Source: Pardosa pseudoannulata
Lineage: Eukaryota > Arthropoda > Arachnida > Araneae > Lycosidae
Direction of reading: 5' to 3'
DNA length: 64,000 nucleotides
Assembly (NCBI GenBank): GCA_032207245.1
Contig: CM063502.1
Span: 119,166,929-119,230,928, forward strand
Shown: in pieces, positions 11,945 through 24,871 of the stretch
Position numbering within the stretch: the first letter of the stretch is position 1
Layout of the letters: every line of letters begins with the position of its first letter
Translations under genes and position numbers: made by a program
Notes under the pieces: model-generated
Told to the model about the DNA's origin: nothing
Database searches by the model: none
What the model saw: the letters and a program-made list of their open reading frames with translations, nothing else

Positions 11945-14810
11945 TCTCAGCAAAAAAATTAATTTCATATTTTTTAAAATTTCCAAATTTTTTTCAACAA
12001 CTGACTCTAATGACGTCTAAGCTAGCATAAAGGTTCATACAGTTACATAAGAGAAACTTACTTGACTAAAATACTTGGCGACTAGTTTACTAGACACAAT
12101 GGGAATTTCGCCAAAAAAATCAAATGGGTTGTCTTTCAGGTATAGAATCGCCAAAACGCTATTAGAGAATATAACTGAAAATTAAAATAAATGTTATGAT
12201 TTTGAAAAATGTATTATTACTCAAAATATTACTAAATTTGGTTCATTTTGATATAAATTAGTTGAAAGAAAAATGGCATAGAATTGGGTAAAACTTTTGG
12301 TATTAATTAGCTTGTAATTTAAGTCTCACCGAATAACTTCATTTACAGCGTATTTCTATAAAGCTTAAGAAGTATGACCATTTAAAACAATGAAATTACT
12401 ACAGTATAAAGAGAGAAAGATTCAATATAGTACTTCGAAATAAGTTAGAAATATTCTGGTAACCCAAACTAAACTCTGAATTGTCCTTAATTTACGATGT
12501 ACCGAAAGTTGTAAATAGTTATATTAAGCTGCATTAAAACAAAATTCCCCCTATTCTGTCCTTTTAACACACAACAAATGCATACTAATTACATTTTCTA
12601 CTTTATTAAAAACTAATTTCACTCCATAAAAAGGCGAGTCACGTCACCGTCACTAAATTATTGGATACAACGTTATGATTCTACCTCCATTACAGCTTCA
12701 TTATTTCAGGTGTGATGAGCTCTCTCAGACTGAAAGCAGCATTTATTAATGAGATTCATTATCTAGGTACGTATTGGAGAATGGATTAAAGCTCTCGTAG
12801 CTTATATGTAAATATATTGGAAGGTATTATACAAAGCTTAATTATATAATGCTGATTACCAAACAAAAAAAAATGTCAACGAAAAGTTGCGCAACTTCTA
12901 AGAGAAAATCATATGTATACGTAACAGTAATTTAATTTACAGTTATAAGAGTTTCATTGAATTTGAGATTAAAAAATTAGCTTAAATGTGCCTAACATAT
13001 TACAGTTCTGCATTTATAAACTGCAAAAATAAAAAGTATTCATGGTAAACGCCCGTACTTTAAACCAATATGTTAATTATTTCTACAGTATTTGTTGATA
13101 TAAAAAATATGAAAATGAATTTTAAAATTATACATTTTTTCAGGTATGAGAGGGAAATATCAGGCAATATTTTATACTTACCATTAATATTGTGAGCAAA
13201 ATATATCAAAAAATTTTTGATTACATACACATCTCAGACACTTAATGAAGCAGCGAAACTAGATCTAAAGCCTATGTTAAAATTCATAAGAGATATTTAT
13301 ATCAAGTAACAATTCAGTTATATAAAATTCTACGAGCAAAACTTCGTGATTTATTTTCTATCACTTGTATACACGGTATCATAGAAGTTTTATAATATAT
13401 ATAGCAATTTCAGTTGATACACTCTCTGAAGAAGTAAATTACTGTGGCAAAGCTTGAACAATCAAATGCCAATCCAAATGACATAACTATAAATATCAGG
13501 TATTTGAAATTTCGGCTGATTGTTTATGATAGTAAGAGGCAAACTATGGCACGTTGGCAAAATGCGACACACTTGAAGGTTTTGGCCAACCAGCCACACA
13601 ATTTGAAACAAAATTTGAGAGAATTTAGTGACAGCGTTTAAAAAAAGTCATTTCAGAGTTATTTCTTTGGAAATTAATCTATTTTAGCTAATTTTTCACA
13701 AGCAGAAATGAAAATTCTGTAATAAATTTGATATAAAATCCTTGACAAAATATATTTGACATAAAATATATTTTTATATTTAAACTAAAGATTTCGAAAG
13801 GAATTCGAATTTACTGGTTACGAATTTATATAAAAGAACAATCGAGGAGCTTCTACTTGTCCACTTCATATAACTTTAATATTCTTCAATATTAAAGTTC
13901 AACGTGCGGAAAGTGAAAACATCGTTTAATCGAAAAATATTGCAACTTTTAGAAATGGAATCATTACATTAGAATTTTCAATGTAAACTGTTTCTTTTAG
14001 TCTTTATTGAGTTTTATAATAAATAATTTTAGACCGCTTTAAAAACAAACTTACCCATTACTGATTTATAAAGATTGCCGTCTTCCGTCACTTAAAAGGA
14101 AAAAATCCTCAAGAAAACAAAATTATATTTAACTAATTGAAGAAATCTAATTTAGTCAATGAAATGAATGTAATTTAGTCAATGATTTTTACAGCAATGA
14201 AAGATTTAAACAGCAAATCATTTTAACAGCAATTTTTGGATAGACTATTTAAATTGTATAAAACCCTAATCAGTAAATTCCGTGTAGTCACGCTTACAAG
14301 TATGACTCACAAAATCGTTATCAAAGTGTCATACAAAGATAATATGTAGAATAAACAATTACTGAATTACAAGTTAAAAAAAAAGATCAATGATAGGAAA
14401 TTTTAAAGTAGTTTAAAAACTAAAACAATTTCATCAACTTGAATTGAGTTTAGCATTTTACTTTCTATATCCAATGGCTGTTATACTGTGTGCTATAGTA
14501 TTACAACTTGTACACATTTCCTATATTTAACTATCACACGGCAATTAATGAAATTAACACTTACATATAAATGGTGAAAAATCCAAGTTACAATATAAAC
14601 TTTAAAGATAGAAATTTTCAACTTTTAAAAAGTTCATATCGTAACTGAGCGGAACCTAGAATAAATCATGCACGAGCTGCCAACTCTAATACTGCAATTA
14701 TAAAGAAACAACTGAAGAATCTTCGAAATGCTATTCAAAGGGACGATGATTACTGACTGTTTTTCACCAATTTGCTCATCTGAATTGAATTAGTGATGCC
14801 AATTTATAAC

Positions 14811-14815
<5 letters not shown>
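11945..14815. other. AT-rich DNA with one perfect hairpin
   Basis: The only structured item is a 12-bp perfect stem with a 4-base loop at 13,872-13,899 (AACTTTAATATT, cttc, AATATTAAAGTT). A 65-codon open frame at 13,444-13,641 on the plus strand has a slightly more protein-like composition than most here, but no domain, splice context or homolog I know. Confidence 0.4.

Positions 14816-14885
<70 letters not shown>
14816..14885. repeat. (AT)35 dinucleotide microsatellite
   Basis: This is an uninterrupted alternating AT tract of about 70 bases. Confidence 0.98.
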
Positions 14886-14887
<2 letters not shown>

Positions 14888-17592
14888 TCAAGATGAAATG
14901 TCAGCCAAGTTTATATAATCCTCTATATCTGTTCGCTATGCATTCATAAATGGCTGGACCAATTTCCACGAAATTTTGCATGATGATTAAGGTAAGCCTT
15001 GGGAAGGTTTCAGGCCTGTCAAGTAGATGTACGAACAATTTCAGGACGCACATAGAACATTTTTTTTACTTTGCATTGGCTGGTAACTATATTGAATATA
15101 TTTTTTTCTTTAAATAGCATACTAAAGTAAAAATAAATTAACTTTTGAATGCAATAGCTTTTTAAAATGTATTAATAAAATTGAATATTTTTTATGTTTA
15201 TATGCTAGGATTAGTTTATTTTTTATGCATTTAGCTATTTTTTACATTGCAATTTATTCCGCTGCCCTGAATAAAGGAGTGATCATTTACAATATTAAAA
15301 TTTTTTTTTAACATTTTATTGATTCCACAAGCTTAATATATTTTTTGGATAAGTATTTTTTTTCTTTAAATAATCTCGCTAAAAACTTTTTATTCTTCTA
15401 TTTCAATTATTTTTACAACCAATAGGAGACGATTCATTTGTCTATAACAATTGAAAATAAATCAGCTAGCAAACACGTTTTTAGATTATAAATGAAGTAA
15501 CGGAAAGAGCATTACATTCCTAGTTTTAACATTTGCACTATAGCGTCATTCCCTGAAATCTCATTCCTTACTCTTGCATCCTTTTTTCATCAAATTAAGA
15601 TTTTGCGAGATTAATTATATATTGTATATGCCAAGAATAACTTCCTATATATTTTCTATTCTCTCAAATTTTAGTTATATAGTTCTTATCAACTTTATTC
15701 TTCGATTTATTTTTATTATAGAATAACAGTTCAATAATAAACATTCTAATAAACTCATTAGTATTTATTTATAAAAATATAAACAATTTATTCAGTGACG
15801 TCATAATTTAAATAAAAATTCTGGGATATCTAAAATTGTTTGAAGTCTTTTATCGTTAAAACAGAGACAAAACTACTTTTATATTAAAAATATAACAATG
15901 TATAACTATAAATGTAACAAAATATAACTCTAAATATAACAATAAAATAAAAATATAAAAAGTATTGTAGTATAAAAATATTGTGTAATTGTGTATAAAA
16001 TTTAAAAACTTAATTTCTTTTTGTCCTTTGCCAAAATTTACGGTAAGAAACTAAGAATTCGTTTCATAAATAAAATTGGTTGGCTCTAATTTAAAATTCT
16101 TTATCGCTATGTTTTGTATTTTATACAGAGTATATTATATACAATTTCCAAATACAATATATTTTACAATAACTTTAAAAATACGATTTCATTGTGACAT
16201 GCTGTATTAGAATTTTTTGCCACATAGCCAAACATCATATCGTTATTATCGCATAAATTTACAAAGAAATTGAATCTTGGAAAATGTAAAAAAAAAAAAA
16301 TAATAATAGAATAAGGCAAATAACGTTAACTTCGTAGATCTAAAAATTATAAATTTACATGTAAATTTTCAATTCTATCTAATACACAATTCTTTATAAT
16401 TTCTAGAAATAAATGCAAAAGGTTGCCTGCCAATGGGGTCCTACTAAATCTGTACCAAAAAGCTTTTTCCTTAATGGACCAAAGGTTATTCTAATGTTTA
16501 ATTACATGAAATCAACGCTCGAAATACCAGTTCAGTTAGCCGAGTTCATGATAATGATTCGCAAATTATGGCATGAAATAAAATTTACAAAATTTTATTT
16601 TTTTTTCACTACAGTAATTCAAAAATATAACCAAGGCTATAAGTACCACAGAAAAGTAGAAAATCTATTTTGGTGACCATTTGAAAATGTCTTGAAAAAT
16701 CTACAACCTTCTCAGTAAGCGTGAATCCCATCATTACAAACAAATGTAAGAATATTTTCCATTTTACAAGTTATTACAATGCAATTTATAAATTGAAAAA
16801 TATTCTTATACCATAGTAGATGCAATGATGGTTTTAACATGTAAAATGTATTTATTTAGTTTAACTATTAAAATGGATATTGAAAATTTACAGGAGAAAA
16901 TTTTTAACGTATTTTAATAATTTGTATTTTTAATACTTAAGTTTAATAACAATTAAAATGATGCATAAATGCATAAAAAATTTATATTCGGTATTGAATG
17001 ATTTAATGTATTAATAAAATATAAAACTTATTGCCTTGGGTTCCAGACCACACGATTCTGCAGAAATAAGATATTCGTAGATAAAACCACCACAAATTTG
17101 ACCATCAATACTTCCCATAATATAATATAGCACAAAAAAACCTCATTCTCCCATTACATAAAGAGACATGCCTTGGAAGAAGTAGAATGCAGGCATACCT
17201 GAGCAGACGTGATTCGAATCTACTTGAAAAGAACCGCATTACCTAAGTTTATGAATAAAATCTATTCTAACTATAAAATAAATTTTGAATAAACCATTTT
17301 ACTCTATACTTCCTCTGATACATACTGGAAAGGTTTCAGTTAAGAATACTGCAATAATTCTTTGTATCACGATTGGTAATCGAATGATACTTAACAGAGA
17401 AAATAAAAACCGGGAAACATTTGGAATCCTGTGTACCTAGTTGGATACAAAATCTAATATGAATTTTGAAATAAATATAAAGTTCATTTAGAATCCTCAG
17501 CTACCTAGACTAAAGACTATGCACAAAGCGGCTAGTTAGACAAAACTATTTTCGCATGTATAATGTATACCCTTTTGTATACGGGTATATTA
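14886..17592. other. AT-rich DNA, no gene seen
   Basis: An 87-codon open frame at 16,413-16,676 on the plus strand follows an acceptor-like 'ataatttctag', but its second half is low-complexity Phe/Lys from A/T runs and I recognise nothing in it. Nothing else stands out. Confidence 0.45.
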
Positions 17593-18110
17593 CTCCGGCA
17601 CACATTCCGAACCTTTCTATTAAAAGGTTTCAAAATGTCAACCCGAGAAAGATATTTATAAAACATTTCTATTCTGGTCCGAATTCATCCCGAAAAGCGA
17701 ATATCAGACGCACTGAAATCTATTTCATGCGCACTTTCTCACACTGCGCCAAAGACAAATAAAATCTATCGCCAGAGAAATACTGTAGCTAAATTTTAAA
17801 AGAAACTAACGTTCAATGGATTCAAATGCCAGAAAACTGTCAAGGCCAAGAAAAAAAAGAAAAGAAAGAAAAGTCTGCTCTAGATTGGAGTAGCGAGCGT
17901 TGATTTGGTGGCGGCGGTAGCGATCACCAATCAATATTGTGCGGGGCCGACTTTTGGGCAGCGGGGGGACTAGGTCCGGGAAGGGTGTCGCGGCGCAGTT
18001 ACCCCTCAACAAAAGGATGGACCCGGGCAGATACTCACCCCAAGGGGCGGATTCTAAAACAGTTACATCTCGAAACCTTTTAATAGAAACTCTTGAAATG
18101 TATGCCGGAG
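17593..18110. mobile_element. Foldback element with GC-rich core (unclassified)
   Basis: The arms at 17,593-17,631 and 18,072-18,110 are inverted copies of each other, 39 bases each, with 33 positions matching. They share 'ctattaaaaggtttc' on the inner side and 'ctccggca' on the outer side. Weaker similarity continues outward for perhaps 30 bases. Between them the last 200 bases are GC-rich, unlike anything nearby. No clear target-site duplication is visible, so the true ends may lie further out. The structure fits a foldback or MITE-type DNA element that carries a foreign insert. Class unknown. Confidence 0.5.
17837..18038 (-). other. Candidate 202-nt intron inside the foldback element
   Basis: On the minus strand a consensus-quality donor (GG|GTGAGTAT, GT at 18,038-18,037) is followed 202 bases later by a long pyrimidine tract and an acceptor ('cttggccttgacag', AG at 17,838-17,837). 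The GC-rich core lies between them. This is sequence-level evidence only. The flanking would-be exons have no convincing frame, so it may be a spliced noncoding transcript or coincidence. Confidence 0.25.
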
Positions 18111-18173
18111 GAATGTGACCATGTGCAAATACGGATATTCTGAATTCGAAAGAATTGTAACAGAAATTCGACT

Positions 18174-18216
18174 AAGATTATTCATCTTGAGATCATATAC
18201 CCAAACTGCACAATCC
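18174..18216. repeat. Dispersed repeat, copy 1
   Basis: The sequence shares 'ttattcatcttgag.tcata' and then 'ccaaac' with 24,823-24,871 in the same orientation, with scattered substitutions. It is a fragment of an unidentified interspersed repeat. Confidence 0.55.
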
Positions 18217-21200
18217 TCAATTGGCATTAGTTTCACAAAAATGTACTAGAAAGATAAGTAAAAGAGTGAATATAAATGTAGTCAGTAAATTGTCATTTTC
18301 AGGGTTAGCAGTGTGTGCAATCTCCAGATGTTTTATCATAATTGTATGATTAAAGTTGGACGGGCAGTTTTTATATTAATTCCATTAGGTTCCTGTCAAT
18401 TATGAATATTTAACGCTTTAAAAATTCATATAGTATCTTAAATTTCTGTTAGTTGTTTAGGGAAGTTAAGCTTTTATGTAAATTTCAGTTATATGAATTG
18501 TCGAGTAGTATTTAAATCAAAATAAGTAAAATATAAAGGACGCACTCCTGTAACAGATCATATGACTGCCATGTTATATAAAACTTAAAACGTTAATTTC
18601 AAACTACGTTAAAATTAATGAATCTATTAGGGTCAAATGCTTTAAATTTCATGTCGTCATCTATCTGATAGAGTTTTAATAAAGTACTTGTTTTTCCAAT
18701 GAATCCCTGCTTAATTTAGGAGACGCAGTCTCAGCAAAATTAGTCTAATGGAAAAATTTCTAGATATTTTCCCGATCTGTAATAATTCTCCAATAAATTC
18801 AAAAAGAATTTTTCATTTTGACTTATTGAAAAAGCGAAAAACTCATATACATTTGGTGCGAGAATGTAAAGGTAAACTGACTTGCTCGTCCCTGGTTTGG
18901 TGATAAGTGCATCGGGAATATCGGATTAAGCTGTCAAAAAGCATTTATTAATAACATTTTTAATCTTATATTAATAGCTACATAAATAAAAATTGGAAGA
19001 AGGGTAGTTTCAGAGGTAATGAATATCTTATTAGATTGTTACAGAAACTATTCAAGCAACCCATGTTACACAATCGAATGCATATACGCACATGCAAATC
19101 TTGTAGTTTAAGCTAAGGCTAACTAGATAAACACGAGTGAAATGACACATCGAAAACAGATCCATAGAATTCATGTTGTAGTTGCCAGCTGAGATTGGAA
19201 ATATTTAAATTCACGCGTAATTTGTAAGGTTCCTTCAAACATGCTTCCATATCGATAATGACAATATTTAAACCTTGTGAAATATTGGTTGTTTTTTTTA
19301 AGTCTCATAGTTAATGCTATTCATCCGTTTTAATCAATGTATTCAATACTTTGCTTTATATATTTAAAATTCTTGCGGATTTAAGCATATCAAAATAGGG
19401 TTCAAAATTGAATTTAAAAGAAATTATAAATACTTAATTCACTTAAAATGCTAATAAATTTTATAAATTTCCAAAATCTAAAGAAAGATATCTAAATGAG
19501 TAATCCTGCAGAGAGCAATATATATCCCAATAATTCTAGATAAAATTTGACATATGTTAGGAAATCAGACTTTTTTCCTTCTAGACTGCTCCCAAAAATA
19601 TTACATCATAAATGGAGGCAAAGAACAAATGTAAGACACGCTAAACACAGAAAGAACATAGTAAAAATGTCGTGGCTAGTAAGGTAATAGTATAAGATAA
19701 TCATATAGATGTTACATCTCATATTATGAGCCAGAAACATGTGGTTTCTGTTATTTCAGAAATTGATTGTAGGAAAAAAAATGTTCTTTAAGATTGGTAT
19801 TTCAGCTCCCACCACCTGACCCCTCCCTTACTTCTACTCACGATCTCATAAAAATAAGATTACTTTCCCCAGGACAAATATTTAAGTTTTGAAGTATTAA
19901 AAGATTTTCAAAGCAGTATTCATAATCTATATATTTACACGGTAAGTTAAAAATTGTGAAGATTATAGATCAATCTCGTTAGTACAAACCTTTGCATATC
20001 ACTTTGCAGTAATACAACGAAGTCAAAGAAAAGTACCAGAACGACTGAATTAGTAAAGTTTCATAAATAGAGATGCATCAAAGCCGCCAGGATACTACAG
20101 GCACACGCATGCACCAAAAAAATATATGGCACAGCTTAAGAGTTTAATTAAGCATTCATATCCAATTTCGACCTCAATTTACTTTAGCAATGCACTGTCT
20201 AAACATCAACTAATCCCGAGAGAAACGCGTAATTTAGCGTGATAATGAATGTTTTATTTTTACACTCTTTCTGACGGGCTTCGTCAACCATGACTTAAAA
20301 AAGTCCGAATGATAAATATTCTATATATGTACAAAGCACAGAAAATTTTAGTATTAAACAACATTGTTGACGAATGATACAAATGACGAGTATTATCTAG
20401 TATTATGATTTGATAGTATTATGTATACGTGCATTACTAATTTTAAGAAATTAATTTCTTACGAGGAAATTTAATTTAAAAAACTAGAATAAAAATGCAG
20501 ATTTATAATTAAACTTCAAACTTAATGTTTTAATGTCATTTTTTATTACGCACATTATATATCGAGGTACTGTTACATTCTCCATCTACTTGGAGAAAAA
20601 TAATCTTAAATAATAATAAAGAAAATAATCCTTTGAGTCTCTCCAACAATTTCGCCTGAAAATCCTCACTCTAGTCGTTATAAAAAGAGTCATATTTAGA
20701 AAAATAACAAAATTTCAAAACTTCTGCAGACTAGGAAAGATTACAAGTTATATCGATTACCAGTTCCTAGTCGCCCAGAGATAGCTGTAAAATTTATAGC
20801 AGTAGAAACACTTCTAGCACTTTACTGCCTGAAAATAAATAAAAATGATTTCTGAAGCTATCATTACGAAAAAGAAAAGAATGCGATACTTTCATAAAAA
20901 GAGGATACGTAAATAGATATTGATACTAAAATAAGTCCAATTCTAAAGAAAGCTTCAAACGCATTTCTGCACATAATTGGCATGGCATGCATTATAATAA
21001 ATTAATGAAATAAATTAAGGCAATGTACATCTATTGAATATTGTATAGAAAAACTGATATTTCACATATTAAAGTATCTTTTTTTTTTAGATTTACAAGA
21101 TTGAAATATATCAGAAATTTATAAACAAAATTATTTACTAAATTGAAAGTATGCATAATTAGAAGTAAGATGCAGTTTATTTCACTATAAATTTCCCAAC

Positions 21201-22847
21201 TCAGTGTTTACGTTATTAGATTGTTAATTTTGACGGATTAATATCTTACAAAGAAAATAAAACTAAAATATAAAAAATGAAGTTTAAATAATTAAAAAAA
21301 CTTGTAAAATATTAAGAACAATTAGCATATACTAAGTATAATTTGAAATAAGTTTAAAGAAATCAAAGTATGTAAAATACTAGTAATACCTACTAATACC
21401 TTCTACTGAAAATTAACATTGATTCATCTATCTCTATTAGATGATTATAAATATTTAATTTCTGAGTGTTATGGATATTACAGCTACCTTTAGCTATGTT
21501 GAGGTACACAGAAGTAGAATAGTTTCATTATTCGATGTGATAAGAAAAGAACACGCAATGAAGCCTCCAAAGAAATATTAATTTGCGGCAAGAAGTATTT
21601 TTTGACCTACGGCATTTTTTGCGGATGGTCCGCCCTTCAAAATTCGAACCCACGCCCAACAGAACGGGGTTCCAGGACGATAACCTCACGTTTTTTGTTG
21701 AGCGATATGGATCAGATCTTTCATTTTCGTTTAGTTAATTAAAATTTTGAAGTCAGTTACAATCGGCAATCGGTCATCAAAATCCGTTCGTAAAATAAGT
21801 GAAAAAGTGAAGACAAGAGGTAGTTAATACTTCATAAATGATGAGTTATACATTAGAAAAATCTTATAGAATTAAATGCGTTCTAATGTAAATGCATGTC
21901 TCCTCTTATCTATATGGATTTCTAAATAATGTAATATATTCCCATAGATCTTTTAATAAAGCAGAATAAAATATTTAATACAATAGTATGCTTGAAACTT
22001 ATTATTGAACCACAATAGAACTCCATAATATTTGAACTTTGTGCTCAAGTTCATTTTTATGTTTGGCATCAACCCTAGAACCTAAATAAAAGTCAGTTGA
22101 AAAGAGCACCTCAGATCTGGACTCTGAACCCAGTCCAGAGATAAAATTTGTGATTTCTGCATATCTGCAAGAAATAACCAATTCTCTAGCTACAGCAATA
22201 TAAGCCCTTTTTGTGAGAAAATTAAAGCCTTATTTATAAAACTCCATCAATATTTGTTTATATTCTATTTCATCTTCTTGAGAACTTATAAGCGATTCAA
22301 AGTTTTCTATCTATGCAAAAGTAATTTATATATTGTATCTACTAAATACAAGCTTAATAAGCAATGTTAATGAAGAGTGAAATTGAGATGTAAATGATAC
22401 AAGTAGGAAAATTTCCAGATAAAATTTTAATGTAAGCAATAACTTTACTGACATCTTGTTTCTCTTTTAATTTCTCCATTTCGGGATCTAGTATTTCCTA
22501 TTCTTAAAACATGGTAAATTATCCCTGTTCTTTTAAATCAAAACGCAATCCCGATCAATGGTCTCATATTACTAATCATTATAATTACAAGCAGCATTTA
22601 TCATTAATTATTGTACATTATATAAAAGCAAATTTATAAATGAATGCAGACCAATACAGAATCTAACATGATTATTTTTTTTATTAAACTCTGATATGAT
22701 AACACTGGTCAAGTAACACAAGTTCATATTCTTTAACATTATATAACTGCACAGTTAAGGCATTCTAAGTGGAAGAGGTTCGTGTGTTGGTTACTCTCTC
22801 AGTCTACAGACCTCTCTTCCCAGAAAGTCTGTATGGAATCTTTAGAG
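18217..22847. other. AT-rich DNA with a weak tRNA-like relic
   Basis: About 4.6 kb show no gene. Near 21,610-21,700 a small GC-raised patch reads on the minus strand 'gcgtgggttcgaattttg', a box-B-like match that could be an old tRNA-derived repeat, but no A box or cloverleaf can be drawn. Confidence 0.4.
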
Positions 22848-23654
22848 CAGTGGCTCTTTCTCATAGCTAAAACGACACCTTGAAATTCAAGTGATATAAC
22901 TATATTACAATTCAAATCTTTATTTTTTTAATAATAAGCTAAAAATAAAGCATTGGAATTTCAAGTAATAGCTTTTAAAATTACTTCGTTATAAATTATA
23001 AAATCATTTTTCAATACTACCAAGGGGATGCGTGAGCCGGATGGATTGATTATGGATTTATTTACGTTAGGCCTATGCTTGAGAGTGATATTAGAAAGTC
23101 TATAAGTACTAATTTCCAGTCGATTTATTTCTTTTTGTGATGAGGCTTATAACTGCGTTAAATACACGTTCTACTAAACAAGAAGAATGGAAAACAATAA
23201 TTAAGAACAGTGACCCATAACGCAGGATATAAAATCGATATATGATTTTGTATCCAGAATTTGTAGCAAATAAACTTGTTCATACAGCTCATCATTTGTT
23301 AGTAAGTCAATATGTTGCTCCTCTATCAATATGGATTCTTCAGAGTTTTTGGATTAATTTGCAAAGGGTTCAACACCCAATCGGGGTTAAACAAGTGAAG
23401 AATGTCTTGAAATCTTTGCTTAAGAATACAAAGAGCTTTTAAATATTTTCCAGTAAATCCTCTCGTTCTAAGTGAACATCCAAAAAATAGCTATTAATTT
23501 AATTCTTTTTAACTAGAAATGAAAATGGGGCACAATATTTTAACCCCTCAAAACGTTGCCCACACACCCCTAAATTCAAACTTATTTACCATGTAACACC
23601 TCAGCTGTAACACTGACCCCTCGGAGTCTGTACAACCCACTTTGGGAGCCACTA
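22848..23654 (-). mobile_element. Internally deleted hAT transposon
   Basis: The left end begins CAGTGGCTCTTTCTCAT at 22,848. The right end, read backwards from 23,654, begins TAGTGGCTCCCAAAGTGGG. Both match the CAGTGG(T/C)T terminal pattern known from hAT elements. Between them, on the minus strand, are broken pieces of a transposase C-terminus. Only about 200 bases separate the 5' end from these pieces, so the catalytic core has been deleted. The flanking 8-mers 'ctttagag' and 'gttaaacc' no longer match well, so the target duplication has decayed or the boundary is off by a few bases. Confidence 0.55.
23015..23437 (-). pseudogene. hAT transposase C-terminal fragment, broken
   Basis: Three minus-strand frames in succession carry pieces that follow the order of the hAT C-terminal dimerisation region. 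First, near 23,437-23,350, is a stretch with 'WVLNP', like the W-x2-NP(F) segment of BED-type hAT transposases. Next, near 23,335-23,240, is 'IEEQHIDLLTNDEL', like the acidic helix before the final block. Third, near 23,220-23,120, is 'CLVERVFNAVISLITKRN', like the conserved (C/V)ER-x-FS...KKRN motif. A fourth, weaker piece reads on to about 23,015. At least two frameshifts and several stops separate them. The DDE catalytic domain and BED finger are absent. The assignment rests on motif order, not on a database match. Confidence 0.5.
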
Positions 23655-24149
23655 GTTAAACCATACCGTCAGTGGTTCGATACTCAAGGACCAATTACGT
23701 CTGACCTACGCCATAAAGTAAATTACGAAAGGTTCTGATCGCCAGAGATTTAGCTAATATTCTGTTATATCCATATCCAGGAAAAGTCGACATTTTTCAT
23801 TCTAATATGAAATATTGAAACGGATGTTGATTTGTAAATATAAATAACATTTATTTAAGGTGTTACTATCAATCAAATGACATAAATCCAGTAGTTCCTT
23901 CTCAAATTTTGAAAAATTCTCAGATTTTATTTCCCGGATAAGTAATGTTACCTATAAATACTAGGTGAAGAGCCTATAAAAACATACTAAAATTTTGACG
24001 CAATATAAAGCAATGGTTATATTATTAAACTGCGCAGTTCATGAATATAAACCCCTCCTAAAATCCTTTGATAACAGATATATAGAAAAATTAAACCTAA
24101 ATTAAAACTTGTTTTTTATTCACTATAAAAAAATACGACTAAATAAACA
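23655..24149. other. AT-rich DNA, no gene seen
   Basis: A box-B-like 'gtggttcgatactc' at 23,671 is isolated and lacks an A box. No other structure is visible. Confidence 0.4.
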
Positions 24150-24226
24150 TGGCTATTGGAGGGATCGGATCCACGACTTTCGCGTTATTAGCGTGAAGCT
24201 CTAACAAGCAGAGGTAATGGGTTATG
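24150..24226 (-). pseudogene. tRNA-Ile(AAU)-like pseudogene
   Basis: On the minus strand the sequence reads like an eroded isoleucine tRNA. A D-arm-like 'ctctgcttgttagagc' is followed by an anticodon arm 'cacgctaataacgcg' with loop CTAATAA (anticodon AAT, plus-strand 24,187-24,189). Then comes a variable loop and a T-arm-like 'cgtggatccgatccc', where GGATCCGATCC stands for GGTTCGATCC. The acceptor stem does not pair and the conserved TTC of the T-loop is changed. It is therefore a pseudogene, or the head of an old tRNA-derived SINE unrelated to the abundant family here. Confidence 0.55.
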
Positions 24227-24822
24227 GAAATAGAAAATTCTGCAGAGATCTTCGTTGGAGACAGGGAGGGTCTTCGCTTATTTCATAACCATTAAATTGT
24301 CTTGTAGAATGTATGATACAAAACAGAATGCAGTCATAATAAAAATTAATAAAATTAATAGGCTAAAGAATTTCCAACTCAAGAAAATAGTATGGTGGTA
24401 ATGGGGATAAAGAATTTTTGAACACGTTCATTCGTCAGGTTTGCCAAAATATAAAAATCCTACTGATAGATTAAGACAAATTTTTTGCAGAAACAAAGTT
24501 AAAAACCAATTTAGAATTAAATAAAATAACTAAGTTAAAATTTAAAAAAGGGCTTCATAAAGTTTTGTATGGTCCCACAAAGAACCCCTGTAACAAATTT
24601 CATGATTATAGGTTGTACCTCATTAAATTTAAAAAAAAAAAAAGCATTCAATCTTTATCATGACATTTACCTTCGATCACTTTGATTTACCTAAAACTTC
24701 CCGGGGTTTACCTGAACCTTAATGAAAAATTTCGTGAAGAAGGATCCATCAGTTTAGAAATACATAACGAAAAGATATAAATATAAACATATACACAGAG
24801 TATTTTATATTTAAATATACAT
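24227..24822. other. AT-rich DNA, no gene seen
   Basis: No frame, repeat end or RNA structure is recognisable. Confidence 0.5.
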
Positions 24823-24871
24823 AGCTAAAATTATTCATCTTGAGGTCATATATCCAAACCGTATAACCGTA
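24823..24871. repeat. Dispersed repeat, copy 2
   Basis: This is the partner of the repeat at 18,174, in the same orientation, sharing 'ttattcatcttgag' and 'tccaaacc'. It is the only second copy I found in the window. Confidence 0.55.

Noticed and set aside
16413..16676. 87-codon plus-strand frame
   Set aside because: An acceptor-like site precedes it, but the second half is A/T low complexity and no family is recognisable.
21610..21700. Minus-strand 'gggttcgaatttt' as a tRNA gene
   Set aside because: Only a box-B-like match is present. No A box, stems or anticodon arm can be drawn.
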